Assembly: GCA_052380005.1 (NCBI GenBank)
Contig: JBQTCJ010000001.1
Strand: one strand, 5' to 3'
From: Salinarimonas sp052380005
Lineage (GTDB): Bacteria > Pseudomonadota > Alphaproteobacteria > Rhizobiales > Beijerinckiaceae
DNA: 64,000 nucleotides
The position numbers were made by a program, and so were the translations under genes. The notes under the pieces were generated by a model, which searched no databases, was not told where the DNA came from, and saw only the letters and a program-made list of their open reading frames with translations. Of the stretch, positions 17,181-25,891 are shown piece after piece; position 1 is the stretch's first letter; every line of letters starts with the position of its first letter.

Positions 17181-18161
17181 ATGAAGACTTCGACGACTTT
17201 CGCGGCCGGTCTCCTCGCGGCGACGCTCGCCGCGGCGCCCGCCGCCGCCCAGGACTACCAGATGACGCTCGCCCACGTGCTCTCCGACCAGAGCGCCTAC
17301 CAGGTCATCCTCACGCGCTTCGGCGAGCTGGTCGAGGAGCGCACCGACGGCCGCATCGCGGTCGAGGTGCTCTGCTGCGCGCAGGCGGGCAACGAGACCC
17401 GTGCCATCCAGGCGATCCGCACCGGCGTGCTGACCGGCGGCTTCGTCGGCGGCTCCTCGCTCGAGAACGTCGTGCCCGCCTACCGCGTGCTCTCGCTGCC
17501 CTACGTCTTCTCCGGCTCCGACGAGGCCTACGAGATCCTCAACGGCGAGACCGGGCGCGAGATGCTCGACCTGCTCGGCGACTACGGCATGTACGGTCTC
17601 GGCTGGGGCGCGATCTTCGAGCGCTCGGTGGGCTCGCGCACGCCGGTGACGAGCGTCGAGGACCTGCAGGGCCTCAAGATCCGCGTCCTCCCGACGCCGG
17701 GCTTCGTCGAGGCCTACAAGGCGATGGGCACCCAGCCGACGCCGATGGCCTACGGCGAGTTGTTCATGGCGCTGCAGAACGGGGTGGTCGACGCCCTCGA
17801 GATCTCGCCCGATTCCATCGTCGCCGACAAGTTCGTCGAGGTCGTGAGCCACTACACGCTCACGAAGGCGCATCAGTCGACGACGGTCTTCGTCCTCTCC
17901 GACGCCTTCTGGAGCGACCTGCCGGACGACCTGAAGACCACCGTCCAGGAGGCGGCGCTCGAGGCCATCGCCCACGGCGTCGAGGCCCATCGCGAGCTCA
18001 ACCGCGCCGGCCTGGAGACGGTGCGCGAGATGGGCATCACCGTCACCGAGCCCGATCTCGCGCCCTTCGCCGAGGCCGCGCGCCCGTCCTGGGACGTGAT
18101 CCTCGCCGATGCGCCCGAGGCGCGCGCGCTGCTCGAGACGATTCAGGCGGCCCGGCAGTAA
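17181..18161 (+). CDS. dctP: TRAP transporter solute-binding protein, DctP type (first system)
   Basis: 326 residues. A Sec signal peptide ends at about residue 23 (PAAAQDYQ). DctP features are a start strand MTLAHVLSDQSAYQ, FGELVEERTDGRI, LKIRVLPTPGFVEAYKAMG and AYGELFMALQNGVVDALE. RBS CCGGAGGA precedes the ATG. Two adjacent cysteines (VLCCAQAG) in the mature part are unusual for a periplasmic binding protein. It closes the + strand run begun at 6176 and faces a convergent oxidase across a strong hairpin. Confidence 0.93.
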   Translation: MKTSTTFAAGLLAATLAAAPAAAQDYQMTLAHVLSDQSAYQVILTRFGELVEERTDGRIAVEVLCCAQAGNETRAIQAIRTGVLTGGFVGGSSLENVVPAYRVLSLPYVFSGSDEAYEILNGETGREMLDLLGDYGMYGLGWGAIFERSVGSRTPVTSVEDLQGLKIRVLPTPGFVEAYKAMGTQPTPMAYGELFMALQNGVVDALEISPDSIVADKFVEVVSHYTLTKAHQSTTVFVLSDAFWSDLPDDLKTTVQEAALEAIAHGVEAHRELNRAGLETVREMGITVTEPDLAPFAEAARPSWDVILADAPEARALLETIQAARQ

Positions 18162-18174
18162 GCCGCGGCACGAA

Positions 18175-18202
18175 CCGAGGCGGCGGGCTCACGCCGCCTC
18201 GG
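18175..18202. terminator. Bidirectional hairpin terminator between dctP and the convergent oxidase
   Basis: A perfect 10-bp stem CCGAGGCGGC/GCCGCCTCGG encloses an 8-nt loop that contains the stop codon of the minus-strand gene. There is no T tract on either side, so strength as an intrinsic terminator is uncertain. Confidence 0.6.
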
Positions 18203-19325
18203 CACCCGGCGCGAAGGCGGAGACGTCGATGCCGCTCTCGCGACCGAGAATCATGTCGGTGACGAGCCGCGCGGCGATCGGCCCCGCGGTGAACCCCATC
18301 CAGGGGAAGATCGCCATGTAGAAGCCCGGCACGCCGGGCGGCTCGCCCAGGATCGGGCGCCAGTCCGCCGTGCCGTTGACCAGCGCGGGCCAGGTCCGCA
18401 CGACCCGCGCCTGCGCGACGCCGGGCACGACCTTCTCGGCGACCGCGAGGTTCGCCGCCAGCGAGCGCGGCGAGACGGAGAGGCGGCCTCGGGCGTCGCA
18501 TCGCGCCGGCCAGCCGCCGCCGATCAGGAGCGAGCCGACCGGTGCCTGCTTGAGGCTGAGCCTGTCGCCGGCGCTGTAGAGAAGGTGCCGCACCAGCGGC
18601 GCGACGGGCTCGGTCACCGTGACCTGGATCGGATGCGCCTCGAGGGCGAGCGGGACGCCGGCCATCGAGGCCACGACCGTCGCCTCGGCACCCGCCGCGT
18701 TGACGATCCGCCGCGCCCGCACGAGGCCGGCGGTCGTGGCCAGCGTGAACCCGACGCGCTCGCGCTTGATGCCCGCGACGGCGACGAAGCGCTGGATTCG
18801 CGCGCCGAGCCGCTCCGCGGCCTGCGCGAAGGCGGGGGTCGCGAGCAGCGGGTTCGCCTTGCCCTCGATCGGGCAGAAGGCGCCGCCGATCATCGCGTCC
18901 GAGACGTAGGGGGCGAGCCGGCGCAGGTCGTCGCGCCCCAGGATCTCGACGGGAAGGCCGTGCGCGCGCTCGATCTCCGCCTTGCGCACGACCGCACGCA
19001 TCTCGTCGTCCGTCCGCGCCACGAGGAGACCGCCGGGCGTCGACACGTCGAGCGAGACCCCGAGCTCCGCCTCCATCTCCCGCCAGAGCGCGATGCCCTC
19101 CATCATGATGGGGATCGTCGGCGCGAAGCCGCGGGCCCAGGTCTCGCCGTTCTCGACGAACGGGGCGTGCGGGATCTGGGCGTGGATGGAGCCGGCGTTC
19201 GAGCCCGACGCCTTGGTGTTGAGGTCCTCGCGCTCGAGCAGGAGAACCTCGACGCCCTCCTTCGCCAGGAAGTAGGCGCTGGCCGCCCCTGCGAGCCCGC
19301 CTCCCACGACGACGACATCGATCAC
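18189..19325 (-). CDS. FAD-dependent amino-acid oxidase/dehydrogenase, DadA/HcnC-like (second copy)
   Basis: 378 residues with GTG start preceded by GGAGGG at 7-nt spacing. N-terminal FAD motif VVVGGGLAGAASAYFLAKEG, then TKASGSNAGSIHAQIPH, EGKANPLLATPA and the C-terminal GFYMAIFPWMGFTAGP. Such flavoproteins are beta subunits of opine, hydroxyproline and HCN-type amine dehydrogenases. The fused 2Fe-2S/FAD gene at 23273 could supply the alpha and gamma functions. It is transcribed away from operator B and the second DapA-family gene, so the two may be controlled from one divergent region. Confidence 0.87.
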   Translation of the reverse strand: MIDVVVVGGGLAGAASAYFLAKEGVEVLLLEREDLNTKASGSNAGSIHAQIPHAPFVENGETWARGFAPTIPIMMEGIALWREMEAELGVSLDVSTPGGLLVARTDDEMRAVVRKAEIERAHGLPVEILGRDDLRRLAPYVSDAMIGGAFCPIEGKANPLLATPAFAQAAERLGARIQRFVAVAGIKRERVGFTLATTAGLVRARRIVNAAGAEATVVASMAGVPLALEAHPIQVTVTEPVAPLVRHLLYSAGDRLSLKQAPVGSLLIGGGWPARCDARGRLSVSPRSLAANLAVAEKVVPGVAQARVVRTWPALVNGTADWRPILGEPPGVPGFYMAIFPWMGFTAGPIAARLVTDMILGRESGIDVSAFAPGAEAA

Positions 19326-19365
19326 GCGAGACCCTCCGAATTGGCGCGCATGCTTTACACCATTC

Positions 19366-19392
19366 TGTGCGCCATGGTAACAAGTGTTCGCA
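19366..19392. promoter_or_regulatory. Putative IclR-type operator B (three half-sites), divergent promoter region
   Basis: The dyad TGGTAACAAGTGTTCGCA is at 19375-19392, with an additional half-site TGTGCGC starting 9 nt before it at 19366. It lies between the GTG start of the minus-strand oxidase (19325) and the ATG of the plus-strand DapA-family gene (19523), so one site can serve both. Confidence 0.72.
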
Positions 19393-19522
19393 GAACGAAC
19401 CGGCTCCGACCCCCTCGGGCGTCTCGCTCATCGCGCACTTCGCCCCTGCCGGCAAGCGCCTCGACGAGAGCGGCACCCCACCCCGATCCCCCACGGCAGG
19501 CCGGCGAAGCGAGGATGAGGAC

Positions 19523-20470
19523 ATGCCCAAGGTCTTTCGCGGCAGCTACACCGTCTCCGTCACCCCCTTCACACCGGACGGGAGCGCCGTCGACCTCGAG
19601 GCGCAGAAGCGCTTCCTGGATTGGCAGATCGCGGAAGGCGTGCCCGGCGTGATCGTGCTCGGCACCACGGGCGAGTTCCTCACCGTGACCGACGAGGAGC
19701 GCCGCGCCCTCGTCGCCACCACCGTTGATCACGTCGCGGGGCGCATGGACGTGCTGGTCGGAACGGCCAACGCGCACACGCCCAACGCCGTGCGCTACTC
19801 GCGCGAGGCCGAGGAGCTCGGCGCCGACGGCCTGATGATCATCCCGCCCTACTACTACACCCCTACCGAGGACGAGATCTTCGGCTACTACAAGGCGATC
19901 TGCGAGGCGGTGTCCCTGCCGATCATGCTCTACAACAACCCCGTCACCTCCAACGTCGACATGTCGGCGAAGCTCGTCGGGCGCCTCACCCGCGCCTTCG
20001 AGCAGATTCGCTACATCAAGGAGGCGAGCATGGACGTGGCGCGCGTCTACGACATCGTCGAGGAGACGAACGGCGTCATGAACGTCTTCGCCGGGGAGCG
20101 CATCTTCGAGAGCTACAGCCTGGGCGCCGTCGGCTACGTGAACCCCTACGGCAACTACATCCCCCGTCCCTCCCATCGCATCTGGGACTTCCTCGTCGAG
20201 GGTCGGCTCGACGACGCCAAGCGCATCCAGCGGCTGATCACGGAGTTCGATCACATCATCGCGGAGGGGCATCCCACCTACGGCCATCAGTGCTATTCGA
20301 AGGCGCTCGCCGCCGCGCGGGGCTACCCCGTGGGCGACGTGCGCGCGCCGCTCACAACCTTCGCCCAGCTCGGCGCGGAGGGACGCGAGCGGCTCGAGCG
20401 CATCCTCGCGGTGATCGCGCGCCTCGACGCGCTGATGCTGGAGCTGGACGGACGGATGGCGGCCGAGTGA
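19523..20470 (+). CDS. Dihydrodipicolinate synthase family lyase/deaminase (second copy)
   Basis: 315 residues. GTTGEF is canonical near residue 48, with Y137 in MLYNNP and the catalytic K166 in RYIKEASMD. It has IIPPYYYTPTEDEIFGYYKAI and a C-terminal extension compared with DapA. The set of DadA-like oxidase, DapA-family enzyme, HcnAB-type dehydrogenase and semialdehyde dehydrogenase resembles D-hydroxyproline catabolism, where this family acts as pyrroline-4-hydroxy-2-carboxylate deaminase. No hydroxyproline epimerase is visible, so a related imino or amino acid substrate is equally possible. It overlaps the next gene by 1 nt. Confidence 0.88.
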   Translation: MPKVFRGSYTVSVTPFTPDGSAVDLEAQKRFLDWQIAEGVPGVIVLGTTGEFLTVTDEERRALVATTVDHVAGRMDVLVGTANAHTPNAVRYSREAEELGADGLMIIPPYYYTPTEDEIFGYYKAICEAVSLPIMLYNNPVTSNVDMSAKLVGRLTRAFEQIRYIKEASMDVARVYDIVEETNGVMNVFAGERIFESYSLGAVGYVNPYGNYIPRPSHRIWDFLVEGRLDDAKRIQRLITEFDHIIAEGHPTYGHQCYSKALAAARGYPVGDVRAPLTTFAQLGAEGRERLERILAVIARLDALMLELDGRMAAE

Positions 20471-21615
20471 TGACGACGCCTCTCCTCTTCACGCCCCTCG
20501 AGATCCGGGGCGCGCGCTTTCCGAACCGCATCGTCGTCTCGCCCATGTGCCAGTACCTGGCCGTGGACGGACGCATCCAGGACTGGCACCGCGGCCATCA
20601 TGCGCGCTTCGGGCTCGGCGGCGTCGGCGCCGCGATCGTCGAGGCGACGGGCGTCACGCGCGAGGGGCGCATCACCTGGGGCTGCACCGGGCTCTACGAC
20701 GACTCCCACGTGCCGGGCATGCGCGAGATCGTCGAGATCTACCATGCGCAGGGCGCGCTCGCCGGCGTCCAGATCGGGCACGCCGGCCGCAAGGCCTCGA
20801 CCGCGCGGCCCTGGGAGGGCGCGGGCCCGCTCGAGCCCGGCGGGTCCGAGCCGGCCTGGGAGACGATCGCGCCGAGCGCCCTCCCCGCGCGCCCCGGCTG
20901 GCACACGCCCCGCGCGATGGAGGCGGCGGATTTCGAGCACGTGCGCGAAGGCTTCCGCTCCGCGACGCACCGCGCGCTCGCCGCCGGCTTCGACTTCGTC
21001 GAGATCCACGGCGCGCACGGCTACCTGCTGCACACCTTCTTCTCCGCGCTCGCCAACACGCGCACGGACGCCTACGGCGGCGACCTCGCCGGGCGCATGC
21101 GCCTGCTTCTCGAGGTGGCGGAGATCGTCCGCTCGGTCTGGCCGAAGGAGAAGCCCGTCTTCTACCGCGCGACCGCGACCGACGACGCGGAGGGCGGCAT
21201 CACCCTCGACGACACGATCGCGCTGGCCCGTGAGCTGAAGGCACGCGGCGTCGACGTGATGGACTGCTCCTCGGGAGGCATCGTCACCGGAGTCGCGAAC
21301 GCGCAGCCGGCGGCGGCGCCCGCACCCGGCCATCAGGTCCACCTCGCCGCCGGGGTGCGCCGGGGGGCGGACATGGCGACGATGGCGGTGGGCCTCATCG
21401 TCGATCCGCACCAGGCGGAGGCGATCCTCCAGGCGGGGGACGCCGACCTGATCGCCATCGCCCGCGAGCTGATGGCGGATCCGAACTGGCCGCTCCGCGC
21501 CGCCAAGGCGCTGGGCCTCGAGGACCCCTACACGGTTCTCCCCGCGCCCTACGCCTTCTACCTGCGCCGGCGCGGGGAGGTCTCCTATCCGCGCACGTCC
21601 TCTCAGCGAACGTAG
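20470..21615 (+). CDS. NADH:flavin oxidoreductase, old yellow enzyme (YqjM-like)
   Basis: 381-residue TIM barrel. VVSPMCQYLA (C27, Y29) marks the YqjM-type OYE with Cys and Tyr near the FMN. IGHAGRKAS, EIHGAHGYLLHTFFS (paired His for substrate) and NTRTDAYGG follow. It should reduce activated C=C bonds or act on enone-like intermediates with NAD(P)H. It is coupled to the preceding lyase gene (TGATG). Its 3' end overlaps the convergent SDR by 13 nt. Confidence 0.92.
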   Translation: MTTPLLFTPLEIRGARFPNRIVVSPMCQYLAVDGRIQDWHRGHHARFGLGGVGAAIVEATGVTREGRITWGCTGLYDDSHVPGMREIVEIYHAQGALAGVQIGHAGRKASTARPWEGAGPLEPGGSEPAWETIAPSALPARPGWHTPRAMEAADFEHVREGFRSATHRALAAGFDFVEIHGAHGYLLHTFFSALANTRTDAYGGDLAGRMRLLLEVAEIVRSVWPKEKPVFYRATATDDAEGGITLDDTIALARELKARGVDVMDCSSGGIVTGVANAQPAAAPAPGHQVHLAAGVRRGADMATMAVGLIVDPHQAEAILQAGDADLIAIARELMADPNWPLRAAKALGLEDPYTVLPAPYAFYLRRRGEVSYPRTSSQRT

Positions 21616-22370
21616 GATGCGCCGTTGACGTCGAGCGTCGCGCCCGTGAGGTGGCGCGACGCGCCCGTCGCGAGGAAAGCGACGAGGTTCGCGATATCCT
21701 CCGGCGGCACCCACTCGCCCATGGCGAGTCCCGCCGTCACCGGCGCCTCGCCCCCCATCGAGGCGGCGAAATCCTCCGACATCTTGGTGCGCACGACGCC
21801 GGGTGCCACCACGTAGACCAGGATGTTCTCCTTGGCGCAGGCCCGCGCCAGCGTGTGCGAGGCCGCCTTGATCGCCGCCTTCGAGGCCGCGTAGGCGATG
21901 TGGTCGGCATTGGTGGAGCCGCGCTGCGCCGCCCAGCTCGAGATCGTCACGACGATGCCGCCGCCGGTCTCGCGCCAATGCGCCACCGCGTGCTTGAGGA
22001 GCCGCGCGGGCGCGAGCACGTTGATCGCGAGCGTGCGCGCCCAGGTCTCGTCCCAGGCGTCCATGTCGGCATCGATGCCCCCGCCCGAGAGCATGACCGC
22101 GGCGTTGTTGACCAGCACGTCGATCCGCCCGCGCCACGCCAGCGCCTCACGGAAGAGCGCGTCGGCGCTCGCCGGGTCGGAGAAGTCGGCCTGCAGCAGC
22201 AGCTTGCGCCCGGCCGGGATGTCCGCCGTCGCCGCCTCGGCGCCGGCGCGATCGCCGCCGTAATGCGCGATCACGTGCGCGCCGGCCGCGCCGAGCGCCT
22301 TCGCGGTGGCGGCGCCGATGCCCTTCGCGGCCCCGGTGAGGAGGATGGTCTTGTTCGTCAGGTCGAGCAT
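21603..22370 (-). CDS. Short-chain dehydrogenase/reductase
   Basis: 255 residues with canonical SDR motifs: LLTGAAKGIG, NNAAVM, ISSWAAQ and the YAASK catalytic pair, then the VVAPGVVRTKM loop. The start ATG at 22370 opens where homology begins; a longer frame continues upstream but runs over the neighbouring SDR. Downstream of the SDR at 22406 on the same strand with a 35-nt gap, so the two are probably one transcript starting from operator C. Confidence 0.88.
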   Translation of the reverse strand: MLDLTNKTILLTGAAKGIGAATAKALGAAGAHVIAHYGGDRAGAEAATADIPAGRKLLLQADFSDPASADALFREALAWRGRIDVLVNNAAVMLSGGGIDADMDAWDETWARTLAINVLAPARLLKHAVAHWRETGGGIVVTISSWAAQRGSTNADHIAYAASKAAIKAASHTLARACAKENILVYVVAPGVVRTKMSEDFAASMGGEAPVTAGLAMGEWVPPEDIANLVAFLATGASRHLTGATLDVNGASYVR

Positions 22371-22405
22371 GGTTCGCGTCTCTGGTGGTCGTTCTGTGGC
22401 CGATG

Positions 22406-23158
22406 TCACGCCAGCCCGCCGTCGACGGGGACGATCTGGCCGGTGACGGCGCGGGAGAGGTCGCTCGCGAGCACGAGCGCGGTGTCGGCAACGTCGTCCG
22501 CCGTCGCGATGCGGCGCAGATGCGTCGCGCCGGCCAGCGCGTCGAGCTCGTCGCCGGGATCGGCGCCGGACGCCGCCGCGCGCGCGGCGATGCGGGTGCG
22601 CAGGGCGTCCGTCGCCACCGGCCCCGGGCCGATGGCGTTGACCCTGATCCCATAGCGCCCGAGATCCGCGGCGGCGGCGCGCACGAGGCCGAGCACCGCG
22701 TGCTTCGTCGCCGTGTAGAGCGCCTGGCGGGGATGCGCGCGCCGCGAGTTGAGCGAGCCCATCACCACGATCGAGCCGCCGCGCGCCTTCATCAGCGGCA
22801 CGGCGTGCTTGAGCGTCGCGGCCACGCCGCGCACGTTGACGGCGAAGACCCGGTCCCATTCGTCGAGGTCGAGGTGCTCCGTCTCCCGCCAGGGCGGCAC
22901 GAGCCCGGCATTGGCGACGACGACGTCGAGCCCGCCGAGGAGCCGTCCGGCCTCCGCGAAGGCGGCGGCGAGCGCGTCCTCGTCGGTGACGTCGGCCGCC
23001 GCGGCGAGCCAGCCTTCCGGCATCGGGTCGCTCGGCGCCGCGCGGTCGAGGCCGACGCCGCGCGCGCCCTCGGCCGCGAAGCGCCGCGCGATGGCGAGGC
23101 CGAGCCCGGCCCCGGCGCCGGTGACGAGGGCGGTGCGGCCCTCGAGCATCTTGACCAT
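22406..23158 (-). CDS. Short-chain dehydrogenase/reductase
   Basis: 250 residues from the ATG at 23158, which has AGGAG at 7-nt spacing; an in-frame ATG at 23173 lacks such a site and abuts operator C. Motifs: LVTGAGAGLG, VANAGLV, VMGSLNSRR and YTATK, then IGPGPVATDAL and the terminal VPVDGG. It is a classical NAD(P)-dependent SDR. It is divergent from the fused dehydrogenase at 23273, sharing the operator-containing gap. Confidence 0.88.
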   Translation of the reverse strand: MVKMLEGRTALVTGAGAGLGLAIARRFAAEGARGVGLDRAAPSDPMPEGWLAAAADVTDEDALAAAFAEAGRLLGGLDVVVANAGLVPPWRETEHLDLDEWDRVFAVNVRGVAATLKHAVPLMKARGGSIVVMGSLNSRRAHPRQALYTATKHAVLGLVRAAAADLGRYGIRVNAIGPGPVATDALRTRIAARAAASGADPGDELDALAGATHLRRIATADDVADTALVLASDLSRAVTGQIVPVDGGLA

Positions 23159-23176
23159 CGCGGGGCTCCTCATCTA

Positions 23177-23203
23177 TCCGTACGTTCGTACGCATAGCGT
23201 ACA
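23177..23203. promoter_or_regulatory. Putative IclR-type operator C (three half-sites), divergent region
   Basis: The dyad TCCGTACGTTCGTACGCA spans 23177-23194 and a third half-site, GCGTACA, ends at 23203, exactly 9 nt after the dyad. The last two half-sites also form the perfect palindrome GTACGCATAGCGTAC. It lies between the divergent SDR (start 23158) and the fused dehydrogenase (start 23273). Confidence 0.78.
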
Positions 23204-23272
23204 AATCGCGTCTCCGGAAGGAACCGCGCCGCGATTTCTCCCCAACCCCGCATCCGCGCGAGCGAGCGAGCG

Positions 23273-25006
23273 ATGACCCGAGCCCCCCTCGAAGACGGCG
23301 CCCTCACCTTCGAGGGTGTTGCCGTGCCCGCGCGACGCGGCGAGACGATCGCCGCCGCCCTCGCCCGTGCGGGCGTCGTCGCCTTGCGCGAAACCAGGAA
23401 GGGCGCCGAGCGCGGCATCCATTGCGGCATGGGCGTGTGCCAGGACTGCCTCGTCACCGTCGACGGCCGCGCCAACCAGCGCGCCTGCATGACGAAGGTG
23501 ACGGGCCCGCACGACGTCCGCCGGCAATCGGCGCTCGCCGACACGACCCGGGCCCCCGCCGCCTCGGCGCCCGCTCGCCTCGTCGAGCGCACGCCGGAGG
23601 TCTGCATCGTCGGCGCCGGCGCCGGCGGGCTCTGCGCGGCGATCGCCGCCGCGGAGGCGGGCGCGGACGTGCTCGTCCTCGACGAGCGCCCGAAGGCCGG
23701 CGGGCAGTACTACAAGCAGCGCGCCGACGCCATCGCGGGCCTCGACGAGCCGGCGCCGGACGCCCAGGCCGAGGGTGGTCGCGCGCTGATCCGTCGCGCG
23801 CTCGACGCCGGCGTGACGATCCTCTCCGAGGCCCTCGTCTGGGGCGCCTTCGAGCCCCTCGAGCTCGCCTGCACCACGCCCGACGGCCCGCTCCTGGTGC
23901 GCCCGCGCAAGCTGATCGTCGCCGCCGGCGCCTACGAGCGCGCCTTCCCCGTTCCGGGCTGGACGCTGCCGGGCGTGATGACGACGGGCGCGGCGCAGAC
24001 GCTGCTGCGCAGCTACGAGGTCGTGGCCGGCGCGCGCGTCCTCGTCGCCGGCAACGGACCCTTGAACCTGCAGGTCGCGATCGAGCTCGCCCGCGCCGGC
24101 GCGCGAGTCGTCGGCGTGATCGAGGCGGCGCCCGCGCCCGGCCTCTCGCGGCTGCCGGCGCTCGCGCGGATGGCCATGGCGGACCCGCGCCTCGTGCGCG
24201 ACGGGCTCTCCTACGTCGCCGCCGCGCGCCGGCTCGGCGTGCCGATCCTGAACGGGCGGGTCCTCACCGCGATCGCGCGCGGCCCGGACGGGCTCGTCGC
24301 CACCTCCGCGCCCCTCGACGCCGTCGAGACCGGCGAGCGGAGCGTGCACGCGCCTGTGGACGTCGTGTGCGTCAACCACGGCTTCCTGCCCTCGAACGAG
24401 ATCGCGCGCACGCTCGGCGCCAGCCATGCCTGGGACGGCGCGCGGCACATGCTCGTCACCGAGCGCGACGGCGATTGCCGCACGACGGTCCCGGATCTCT
24501 TCGCGGTCGGTGATTGCTGCGGATTGGGCGGCGCGCCCGCCGCCCGCGAGGAGGGCACCCTCGCCGGCCTCGCGGCGGCGCGGGAGCTCGGCTACGCGAC
24601 GCCCGACGACGCCGGCGCCGCCGCCCGCCGGCGCCTCGCACGACACCGCGCCTTCCAGGGCGCCCTGTGGGATCTCTACCGCGCGCCGCTCCCGTCCGGC
24701 GGGCTGCCCGAGGCCGACACGCATCTGTGCCGCTGCGAGGAGGTGAGCGCGGGGGAGGTCGATGCGGCGATCGCCGCCGGAAGCGCGTCCATCGGCGACG
24801 TCAAGCGGCGTACCCGCGCCGGCATGGGCCGCTGCCAGGGCCGCTACTGCGCGCCGCTCGTCGCGGAGCGCGTCGCGCGCGCGACGAACGAACCGCTCGG
24901 CGAGCTGTCGTTCTTCGCGCCACGCGTGCCCTTCAAGCCGGTCTCGATCGCCGAACTCGCGGGAGAGCCCGAACCCGAGCCGGATCGCGCGACGCAGGAC
25001 GCCTGA
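23273..25006 (+). CDS. Fused 2Fe-2S ferredoxin/FAD-NAD(P) oxidoreductase with BFD-like 2Fe-2S domain (HcnA-HcnB/opine oxidase alpha type)
   Basis: 577 residues. Residues 1-85 are a plant-type 2Fe-2S domain with C51, C56, C59 and C72. From about 108 a pyridine-nucleotide-disulfide fold begins (VCIVGAGAGGLCAA), with a second nucleotide motif VLVAGNGPLNLQ and the FAD segment LFAVGDCCGLGG. The C-terminus has a BFD-like four-Cys site C486, C488, C521, C526. HcnA and HcnB, or the gamma and alpha subunits of hydroxyproline and opine dehydrogenases, are normally separate genes; here they are joined. A DadA-like beta subunit (18189 or 4752) is the expected partner. The function is probably dehydrogenation of a D-amino acid, imino acid or opine. 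Confidence 0.88.
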   Translation: MTRAPLEDGALTFEGVAVPARRGETIAAALARAGVVALRETRKGAERGIHCGMGVCQDCLVTVDGRANQRACMTKVTGPHDVRRQSALADTTRAPAASAPARLVERTPEVCIVGAGAGGLCAAIAAAEAGADVLVLDERPKAGGQYYKQRADAIAGLDEPAPDAQAEGGRALIRRALDAGVTILSEALVWGAFEPLELACTTPDGPLLVRPRKLIVAAGAYERAFPVPGWTLPGVMTTGAAQTLLRSYEVVAGARVLVAGNGPLNLQVAIELARAGARVVGVIEAAPAPGLSRLPALARMAMADPRLVRDGLSYVAAARRLGVPILNGRVLTAIARGPDGLVATSAPLDAVETGERSVHAPVDVVCVNHGFLPSNEIARTLGASHAWDGARHMLVTERDGDCRTTVPDLFAVGDCCGLGGAPAAREEGTLAGLAAARELGYATPDDAGAAARRRLARHRAFQGALWDLYRAPLPSGGLPEADTHLCRCEEVSAGEVDAAIAAGSASIGDVKRRTRAGMGRCQGRYCAPLVAERVARATNEPLGELSFFAPRVPFKPVSIAELAGEPEPEPDRATQDA

Positions 25007-25013
25007 CGTCGGC

Positions 25014-25841
25014 TCAGCGCAGCATCATCAGCGAGATGCGCGAGGCCGCGTCGAGCAGCTCCGGCAGGACCTGCGCCTGCATCTCCTTCGTCGTCAGCCG
25101 CACGCTCGGGCAGCAGACGTTGAGCGCCGCGACGACCTCGCCGGCGCGGTTCTTGATCGGCGCGGAGATCGAGCGCAGGCCGACCTCCAGCTCCTGGTCG
25201 ACGATCGCCCAGCCCTGCCGGCGCGCCTCGTCGATCAGGCTGGCGAGCTGGACCTTCGAGGTCACGGTGTTGGGCGTGATCTTCTCGAGGACGGCGTTGT
25301 CGAGATACTCGTTCAGCTTGTCCTCGGGGAGCCCCGCGAGCAGCACGCGGCCGGTGGAGACCGCGTGCGCCGGCGCGCGGCTGCCGAGGTTGATGCCGAT
25401 GCTGACGACGCGCTGGGAGGTCGCGCGGGCGACGTAGCGCACCGCGTCGTCGTCGAGCACGGCGACGAAGACCGATTCCTGCAGCCGCTGCGCCAGCTCG
25501 TCGACGACGGGCTGCATGATCTCGGTGATGTCCATGGAGGACAGGAGCGAGAAGCCGAGCTCGAGGACCTTCGGGCGCAGGCGGAAGTACTTGCCGTCCG
25601 TCTCCGCGTAGCCCTCGCGCACCAGCGTCAGCAGGAAGCGGCGCACGGCGGCGCGCGTCATCGCCGTGCGCTCCGCCACCTCGCTCAGCGTCATGCGCGA
25701 CTTCGCGCGGTTGAAGGCCCGGATGACCTCGAGCCCGCGGGCGAGCGAGGTCACGTAGTCGCGATCCTCGTTGCCCGCCTCGACGACGGCGTCGGGGATC
25801 ACGTCGGTGCGGTCCTCGTCCCGCAGATCGTCGTTGGCCAT
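25014..25841 (-). CDS. IclR-family transcriptional regulator (PcaU/PobR-like)
   Basis: 275 residues. N-terminal winged helix-turn-helix at about 30-95 (SLARGLEVIRAFNRAKSRMT, then AAVRRFLLTLVREGYAE) and a GAF-like effector domain with HAVSTGRVLLAGL and ISAPIKNRAGEVVAALNV. The ATG at 25841 has GAGG upstream; the frame is open 25 codons further but without support. Sequence style matches the PcaR/PcaU/PobR branch. It is the only IclR gene here and sits inside a set of eight shared dyads, so it is the best candidate regulator of the 6-42.8 kb genes. Its effector is unknown. It is convergent with the fused dehydrogenase (7-nt gap). Confidence 0.92.
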   Translation of the reverse strand: MANDDLRDEDRTDVIPDAVVEAGNEDRDYVTSLARGLEVIRAFNRAKSRMTLSEVAERTAMTRAAVRRFLLTLVREGYAETDGKYFRLRPKVLELGFSLLSSMDITEIMQPVVDELAQRLQESVFVAVLDDDAVRYVARATSQRVVSIGINLGSRAPAHAVSTGRVLLAGLPEDKLNEYLDNAVLEKITPNTVTSKVQLASLIDEARRQGWAIVDQELEVGLRSISAPIKNRAGEVVAALNVCCPSVRLTTKEMQAQVLPELLDAASRISLMMLR

Positions 25842-25891
25842 GGGTGGTCCTCGGTTCGGGCCGCTGCCTCGACGGGCAACGGCGAGATGCA

